Positions 57,551-64,000 of a DNA stretch of 64,000 nt are shown one piece after another. The position numbers were made by a program, and so were the translations under genes. The notes below the pieces were generated by a model that ran no database searches, was not told the origin of the DNA, and was given only the letters and a program-made list of their open reading frames with translations. The stretch comes from Lindgomyces ingoldianus. Its lineage: Eukaryota > Ascomycota > Dothideomycetes > Pleosporales > Lindgomycetaceae. Every line of letters starts with the position of its first letter. The stretch's first letter is position 1. The DNA lies in contig NW_022985177.1 of the NCBI RefSeq assembly GCF_010093535.1, positions 910,857 through 974,856 on the forward strand. Direction: 5' to 3'.

Positions 57551-59666
57551 CCCGTTTTTCTCGCTTGACGCACGGGCTCACCTGGCGCACACTTTGCTCA
57601 GGAACACTAAAATTGTCACATAATACTAACTCCACTAATATAGACCTAATTTTAGAAGCGCTTGCAGCATTAAAATCCCTAGAGTTTAGAGAAAAAGTTA
57701 ATATTACTTAAGTTATAAAAAAATATAGTGTTAAATAATTAACACTATTATAAAGGTAGCATAAAGTCTAGGGCTTCTATGTAGAGTAATATAAGAATTA
57801 ACAACTTTTAAATAACTATTAGAAGAGAGAGCTCTTAGAATACATTAAAAGACTATGTAAGTAAGGGCTACCCCTTATAAAAAACATGCTACGCAACTTT
57901 ACTACTAAAATAAGCAGTAAATAAGTAAGAAGCTTGTAGCTAAACTAGTTCCTTAAGTATTACTAAGTTAACCTAGTATTAAAGTAGACTACTAGCATTA
58001 ATAAAAAAAGGAAGAGAGCTAATTCTACCTTTAAATATGCACTATATTTTAATCTCTTAAAGTGTAAGATTAAACAATATAATATCTAGCTAAAAGACAT
58101 ATATAATATAAATAAAAAAAGCTTCTTAATTAAAGTGCTTTTAAAGATAAAGCAGATCTTCTTTTAGCAAAAGTATAAAAAGAGTAGGATTAAGCAGATA
58201 GTTTAGAACAGCAACTATAAGTAAATAACAATAATTACTTATATATACACTAATAGATCCTCTTTCTTTTTAGGCCTTATCTACTAGGCAGTTATAAGTA
58301 ATATTTAAGACTTATAGCTTTAAAACTTTAATCTTAAAATATATAAAGCTTTCTTTACTTTATTTTTAAGTAAATAGACTAATAACAACTTTAGGCTTTA
58401 ATAGCTTAAGATAATCTTTAATAAAGAAACTAAACTAAAAGTGTAGTAAAAATACTAACTTTTTATCTTTAATAAACATAGATCTTATATAAACATAAAG
58501 TTTATTAAGTACTATAATAATAATAAGATTCTTCTAGCTATCTATCTCTTTTATAGTACTTATACACTTTAGCTACTTAATGTCTGCTTGTTTAAGCCTT
58601 TTTTATAAGCTTATACTTATAAAATAGCATAGTTTATAAAAAAATTTTAAGCTTTTTTTACTATTACTAAGAAGAATTTCTTCTGCATGTTCTAGGCAGC
58701 ATAGAAAAGAGCTTTTACTACTAAAAATGTTTTTTTAAGGTTTAAAACTTATAGTCTTTATTTTTTTTAACCTTAATGTTATTTTAGACTAATTTAATAA
58801 CTCTAAGGCTAAAAAACCTTTTTTTAGTAAAAGCTTAAAGTTAGTGCTTATAGCTAAAAATTAGAGGAAGATTACTAAGCTTTTAAAATTAGTTATTAAT
58901 AATATATATAACTCTAAGGCTTAGTAGCTTTTATAAATAATTTACTTACTATTTACATAAAACATTCTTTTAAAACTAAAGGTTTACAGCCTTAAAAAAG
59001 CACTAGTTAATAAGAAAAAGTGTTAGTAAAAAAGTAAAGCTTTTTAGCTTAAACTTTTTTTTAATCTAAATAGTAAAGTAATTTTTTAAAGCCTAAATAA
59101 AGTCTAGCAAGCTTATAAGTAAAAAATAAAAAAAGTAAAAGCAGTAAAAGCAGAAAAACTTAAAAAAAAAGAAAATGCTAAGCATAAAGCTATAAAGAAA
59201 GTAGAGAAGAAGTAGGTTATAAAAAAAAGACAGCACATAAAGGCTACTGCAAAGGAAATCTAACTCTAAGAGCAGGCTTAGAAGCAGCAGAAGAAGGAGG
59301 ATAATAAGTAAGCTAGATTAGCAGCTGCGCAGCTTTAAAAGGACATCTAATATGCTAAATAGGCTAAAAAAAGAAGTAAACAGCATTCTCTTAGTCCTTA
59401 GGATAATAGTAGTAATAAGGAATTAGTTGTAGAGGTTATTGCTGCCCCCTAGCTAACAAATTGCTAAGGGCGACAGATCAGCCTTCCTACTAGGTATCGC
59501 GACTAGATAATGACGTAGTTTTATTTACTATACTCTATTGCCTGTTACTCTACAAAATCTTGCAATAATTTGAATTATAGTGAGCTCTAGAGCTTTAAAT
59601 CTATGTGAGGATATTGGCTGAAATCCGTGCGCCAGGTGAGGCCGTGCGTCAAGCGAGAAAAACGGG
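57551..59666 (+). mobile_element. RIP-mutated pogo-type transposon
   Basis: 2116 bp flanked by TA (57549-57550 and 59667-59668). The TIRs start CCCGTTTTTCTCGCTTGACG and extend at least 40 bp with few changes. The plus strand carries a decayed transposase of a different pogo subgroup from the 37-kb copy: LEALAALKSLEFREKVNIT at the start, NSTFKYALYFNLLKCKIKQY, then YNMDKKSFLIKVL for YNMDEKGFLIGVL, and a Lys-rich C-terminal helix near 59.15 kb. The ends kept their CpG-rich bases while the body is almost all A+T. Inactive. Confidence 0.85.
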
Positions 59667-59797
59667 TACGCGAGGCGGGGCGTTACGCGATTGGTCACAG
59701 TATCCGCCGTCAATTTAGGCATCTACTGTCAGGAAGGCTCCAAACTTATCAAACGCGCTAGTCTAACACTGACTTCACAGCACGAGGAAGCGCCCAC
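59667..59797. other. Short flank before the kinase-like gene
   Basis: 131 bp between the transposon TA and the kinase-like start codon. A promoter this short next to a transposon end is possible only if transposon DNA contributes or the start codon lies further downstream. Confidence 0.4.
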
Positions 59798-61225
59798 TTG
59801 TCTGGTGCTATGTTTGGAGCGTTTCTGACTCCGGCCAACTGTATCAAAGTATTTGGCGCTGAGGCGTGGACCGAACATTTTACTTTGGCCGAGGATTTCC
59901 CGGTAGACTCACAAATTTTCAATTCAAAAGCCCCGACAGTCCTTGTGTCGAGACTAATCTGTCATCCATGTCAATTCTTCCTTCAATTTACCATGATTAA
60001 ACCTGAGGAAAGGTTCATGTCCGAGGGGCAGAGCTATTTTGGCTCGAGCGAAAACCCCGAAACCATAACTCATTGCAACGTTTGGGATTGGGATCAGCTA
60101 CGCATGATCAAGGTTAAAGGCACCGCCAAGCTCTTTCCGCCTGACGAGGATGTTGAGGTTTCAATATTGGCACGATTCGCTGATTGCCTATCGCCTAAAG
60201 TTCGCGCGGTGACGGTCGACGACGAAGGGCTCATTTCTGAAATTTCCACAGATCTGGAAGAGGACGATACCATGTTTATTGGATATCTTTCTTTCTCAAC
60301 CGCTGAATCACTTCACGATTGCCGTACAATCCAATACTCCAAATTGCAAGAGCTCGATCGGCTTGGACCAGGTGTTGATTTGTCAGCATACCACGACGAA
60401 TCCAGGATTTCTCAAAAGGTTGCCTTCAAATTCAATCCTATTGGAAAGCCTCGGAGGCTGCAGATGGCATGGGATGAACTCAACTTGCTCAAAAGTCTGC
60501 CGCCGCACCAAAACATAGTACCTTTTGATCGCGTAGTCCTTGAAGACGTGGAGAATCGGGTAATTGGATTTACAACAAAGTATATTCCCGGCGGAACCCT
60601 TGATAATTCAAAGCTGCCTTTTCGTTTTAAGTGGCTGCAACAACTCACCCAGCTTGTTGATTTCTTAAATCTGGATCTGGGAATTATGCATCAAGACATT
60701 GCGCCCCGAAATCTACTCATCGACCCCGAAACGCAGAATATTCTTCTATTCGACTTTGACTGGGTTGCATGTGGAAAAAAGAACTTACTGGACGGGCGAG
60801 ACGATGTGGCTGGCATGGTATTCACGCTATACGAGCTCATCACGGGTGATGGGTCCTTCACGAGCATCCCTCACTGGGAGCGAAATATGGAAACGGTACA
60901 GAACATATCAGAGTGGATTTGCAACCGTGAACTTGACTCTGACGTATCGACGTTCCGTAACTTTTTGAACGAATGGGTAACGACGCGAAGGTCCGGCGAT
61001 GACATGCAACGATATCTCAACGCGCCCAACCGTCTCCTATGGCCGGACCTCCCAACACCGCCCGACTATAATGTACCTTTTGAGTTTGGCACGACTCTGG
61101 ACGGAGAGACGAATTGGGCAACGGGTCCTCGGATGATGCGCACTGCGATGGAGAAAGGGCAATACGTCTTTCGCTGGGAAAGGCCGCCACAGAGCAGGTT
61201 AAACAAGTCCGAAAATGATGTGTGA
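59798..61225 (+). CDS. Fungal protein kinase-like protein
   Basis: Intact, intronless 475-codon frame. The C-terminal half has a kinase fold: VAFKF (candidate Lys at about 211), PHQNIVPFDRVVLEDVENRV, IPGGTLDNSKLPFRFKWLQQ, catalytic loop MHQDIAPRNLLID (HQD at 298-300 with Asn kept) and metal loop FDFDWVACG (DFD at 319-321 in place of DFG). Asp and Asn needed for phosphotransfer are present, so activity is possible, but HQD/DFD and the short helical end are typical of the diverse fungal-specific kinase-like families. The N-terminal 190 residues match nothing I know. Start uncertain: Met1, Met5 or a later Met fits. It sits between transposon relics yet shows no RIP-type stops. Confidence 0.75.
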   Translation: MSGAMFGAFLTPANCIKVFGAEAWTEHFTLAEDFPVDSQIFNSKAPTVLVSRLICHPCQFFLQFTMIKPEERFMSEGQSYFGSSENPETITHCNVWDWDQLRMIKVKGTAKLFPPDEDVEVSILARFADCLSPKVRAVTVDDEGLISEISTDLEEDDTMFIGYLSFSTAESLHDCRTIQYSKLQELDRLGPGVDLSAYHDESRISQKVAFKFNPIGKPRRLQMAWDELNLLKSLPPHQNIVPFDRVVLEDVENRVIGFTTKYIPGGTLDNSKLPFRFKWLQQLTQLVDFLNLDLGIMHQDIAPRNLLIDPETQNILLFDFDWVACGKKNLLDGRDDVAGMVFTLYELITGDGSFTSIPHWERNMETVQNISEWICNRELDSDVSTFRNFLNEWVTTRRSGDDMQRYLNAPNRLLWPDLPTPPDYNVPFEFGTTLDGETNWATGPRMMRTAMEKGQYVFRWERPPQSRLNKSENDV

Positions 61226-63368
61226 TAGCAAATCAACCACGGCGGCGCATCATCGACGGCTCGGACTATCTGCAAGGATTGTTTTACAGAGATTCAATAA
61301 CAAGATGAGGAAGATTTTAATCTTGGTGACGTCTGGATTTAGTTTAAGATGTTTGATTCTTAAGCTCAAGACATTCATGCAGATCTGTTGCCAAACTCGA
61401 TATGACCTGCGCAGAAACTGCGCATGTAAGCTACCTAGATAGCTGCTGTCCAGTAATCTCTGTCGCACGTGTCTCACGCGATATCATACCCATGTACTGC
61501 ACTATTCACTCATTAGGCCTAGCTCCTTTCTCGTACAGGAAATAGTCAGCCCAGAGCTCTCTGGAGCTCCTCAGACATTACAATACACTCGTGCAATCCA
61601 CTTTGCTCGGATCTCAATAGCTTGTCGACTCGCTTACCATATGTCCCCTTCTCAGCTCATGCAAGAATCTCCAGTTCGTCCGTTTGGCCCTACTTTCCTT
61701 AGCTGTTTCCTTCCATGGCGGGCATCTTTCCGCATCGCCTTTACAGAGCTTCCCCACCTCATGGGCTCAGCTTCCTTCACATCATGCATTCATCACTCAC
61801 TATTGAGACCAGAAAACAGAGAGGCCATCTTCTCTCCCATGCTAGTAAACTTCTATAACGTCCCTCCATGCGTGGCGGAAAACCACCCGTGCCGGAAAAT
61901 ATAAGGGGTACTTTAACTTCAAGCGACAATAACTCTGCGCACACATTAAGCTTCATTAAAATTATATATAAATAGTGTGCTGTGGTTACTTTTAAACATT
62001 TAGGGCCTTTCTAATCTATGAATTACATTCGCATTGTCGCCTTCTCTCTTAGTTTGATCAGAGTCTTCTTTTATAGCGAAACAATCTCCATTCGCTAGAG
62101 CATCACCATTAAGCTTTTACTATTCACAGTACACATAGAAAGGCCACCACTTCCTAGCTGTGCTCAGGGCATCGATGCACTAGCCTGCCTAACCGAGAGG
62201 ATCCCACAACACAGGCCTGTGTCGTGCCGGATTCGGTTTAGCAGGCCCTAACGCTAAGTAAAATTAGGTACAAAACTGACCGCAAGTTGCTATACGCGTT
62301 ACATTTTAAGCAAGTGCCTACACTCTAAAGTTTTGTATGCAAAAGTAGTAGCTTAGACCCTAAAACTAAAGAATCTTACCTTGCATCTTAAAAAACCTAT
62401 CTGATATATAGCCACGGATCTAGTCTAGTAATAACACGACCCGCCTCCTGAGATTTTCTTAGTCCACCCACGTGACCGTGGGCTTGAAGTCAAGCTTAGA
62501 CCACATCTCTTCTAGAGGGTCTAGTCGCCTGTGTAATTTTTAGTGCGCAGATAACTGCAGAATTAAGTTGTGTCTAAAGTATCTTAACCTACAACGCAAG
62601 TTTACGTGTTTCCTGCTTGTATACTATTTTAGCATACCCTCTAAAAACATTAATAATTTATAGCTCTTTTTCTCTAGTGTAGAGGACCTCTTAACTAGTT
62701 CTTATTCCCCTACTATTATTAGCTTAATAGCAGTATATAAGCTCTAATAACTAAACTTACGCCTACTTTTTAATAAAGCTATTGCTCTGCTTAAAAATAG
62801 TATAAGTTATAACTTAAACCCTAGTTAAAAACAGGCCTTTAAGGACCTATATAGTAATTATAATAGTATACTTATTGCGCAAACTAGGTATAAAAAGACG
62901 CATGTTATTATAAGGTATTATGCAACACTAGATCCTTAGTTGTAGCTTATTACTCTTATTATAAGTCCTCTAAAGGCAATTAAACAGGGACAGGCATAAG
63001 AGGCTTATAAGCGCTACTATAGAATTAGTGTTCTTCTTTTTATTCTAAACAGCAATAGCAATACTACAGAACACTAGCATAATATTACTTAAAGCAGATA
63101 TACTTATATCTAGTTATTAGCTAAAATTGTAGTTAAAGAAGCTTTAAATAAAGAAGATGTTATGAACCGCAGAAACAGGCATAAGGTTAGACCTGGGACA
63201 GTAGGGTTTTTTTCGCGCAAAGGGACAAAAACAGGTTCAAAAGCTACAGGCAGGCAGCGGTTAAGCTATATAGGCGTTGTGGCAGAAGAGAGAGTGGTTA
63301 AAAGGTAGGCATTAGAGAGGTCTTAACTGTTTTTAGTAAGAGGATTGTTTAGTAAGGCAGCAAGGGGC
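61226..63368. other. Intergenic, becoming A+T-rich and degenerate
   Basis: The first about 0.7 kb has balanced composition and no recognised gene. From about 61.9 kb onward sequence is A+T-rich with scattered coding-like remnants that I cannot assign. A retroelement end at about 63.15-63.37 kb is possible but unproven. Confidence 0.4.
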
Positions 63369-63982
63369 GCTAGCTGCATTTAGGGTTTTAGTGGAATTAA
63401 ACACTATCCACCTCTAGCTGTTAGTAGTACATAGATAATAGACAGAAACATTTTACAAAGGCTCTGTAAGCTAGATTCTGTAATTTTGTATGCATCTATA
63501 CAGTTTGTGGGTAGTTAGGAATAGCATTGTAGTACTTAGCTAGCATTAAGCGCTAGCTGCATTTAGGTTTTTAGTGGAATTAAACGCCATCCACCTCTAG
63601 CTATTAGTAGTACGTAGATAATAGACAGAAACGTTTTACAAAGGCTCTGTAAGCTAGATTCTGTAATTTTGTATGCATCTATATAGTTTGTAGGTAGTTA
63701 GGAATAGCATTATAGTACTTAGCTAGCATTAAGCGCTAGCCGCATTTAGGTTTTTAGTGGAATTAAACACTATCCACGTCTATCTGTTAGTAGTACATAA
63801 ATAATAGATAGAAACGTTTTGCAAAGGCTCTACAAGCTAGATTCTGTAATATTATATGCATCTATATAGTTTGTTAGTAGTTAGGAATAGCATTATAGAT
63901 AGTACTTAGCTAGCATTAGGTGCTAGCTGCATTTAGGTTTTTAGTAGAATTAAACAGCACCCACCTCTAGCAGTTAGTAGTA
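63369..63982 (+). repeat. Tandem repeat of about 183 bp, running into the gap
   Basis: Units start with GCTAGCTGCATTTAGG at 63369, 63552, 63735 (GCTAGCCGC form) and 63922, giving spacings of 183, 183 and 187 bp. The 187 spacing comes from a 4-bp insertion near TATAGATAGTACTT. Units are highly alike, and most differences are C/T or G/A. At least 3.3 units are visible and the array continues into the N run, so its true length is unknown. No coding frame is shared by the units. Confidence 0.9.
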
Positions 63983-64000
63983 NNNNNNNNNNNNNNNNNN
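63983..64000. other. Assembly gap (N)
   Basis: Eighteen undetermined bases at the window end, directly after the tandem repeat, so the repeat probably caused the assembly break. Confidence 0.98.

Noticed and set aside
63150..63368. Possible LTR start (TGTTATGAACC)
   Set aside because: Only one copy in the window, no matching second LTR and no readable retroelement coding sequence next to it.
63369..63982. CRISPR-like array
   Set aside because: The whole 183-bp unit is repeated without unique spacers, and the sequence is eukaryotic; it is a tandem repeat.

Overview
The window looks like nuclear DNA of a filamentous ascomycete (Pezizomycotina); I cannot place it below that level. Evidence: short GT-AG introns (mostly 46-120 bp) with CTAAC/CTGAC-type branch sites, a fused dioxygenase-P450 oxylipin enzyme (Ppo), NACHT/NLR-type and caspase-like genes, fungal-only DUF families, and long A+T-rich tracts in which transposon coding sequence is full of C:G to T:A changes, as left by repeat-induced point mutation (RIP).

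Layout. 1-36 kb is gene-bearing: a caspase-like peptidase (1923-3479, -), a small unknown protein (3906-4386, +), a DUF6594 membrane protein (4355-5915, +) and a DUF6594 fragment (6263-6499, -). Then come core genes: succinate dehydrogenase flavoprotein (6796-9127, -), Ppo (9761-13149, -), enoyl-CoA reductase Tsc13 (14645-15686, -), a decayed pseudogene (15890-16432), arginyltransferase Ate1 (17043-19105, -), a diphosphoinositol-polyphosphate-type Nudix hydrolase (20447-21008, +), a Q/G/Y- and H/G-rich low-complexity protein (24449-25321, +), a small unknown protein (26707-27033, -) and a second DUF6594 gene (27367-28297, +). A 1769-residue alpha/beta hydrolase-NACHT-multipass membrane protein (29211-34567, -) lies head to head with a DUF6601 membrane protein (35044-36048, +). 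A BLOC-1 subunit-like pseudogene (36275-36659) marks the edge of the gene-rich part.

36.7-64 kb is a transposon graveyard with a few less-mutated islands. It holds a 1858-bp pogo/Fot1-type element with terminal inverted repeats (TIRs) (37122-38979), an internally deleted relative (39292-40423), a hAT element (42043-47124) carrying two nested fold-back elements of about 1.1 kb, a RIP-damaged Helitron (about 48.2-53.4 kb), a DUF3716-like relic (55.7 kb) and another pogo-type element (57551-59666). The islands are a nucleoside-phosphorylase-like pseudogene (47133-47577) apparently split by the hAT, a small Cys-rich ORF (57028-57285, -) and an intact kinase-like gene (59798-61225, +). The window ends in a tandem repeat of about 183 bp running into an 18-base N gap.

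How it fits together. The housekeeping genes form no shared pathway, though Ppo and Tsc13 both act on fatty acids. The accessory genes (caspase-like, two DUF6594 plus a fragment, hydrolase-NACHT-membrane protein, DUF6601, kinase-like, phosphorylase remnant) are types seen in fungal cell-death or non-self-recognition repertoires. That functional link is inference only. Intron positions were read by eye from frame continuity and splice signals.
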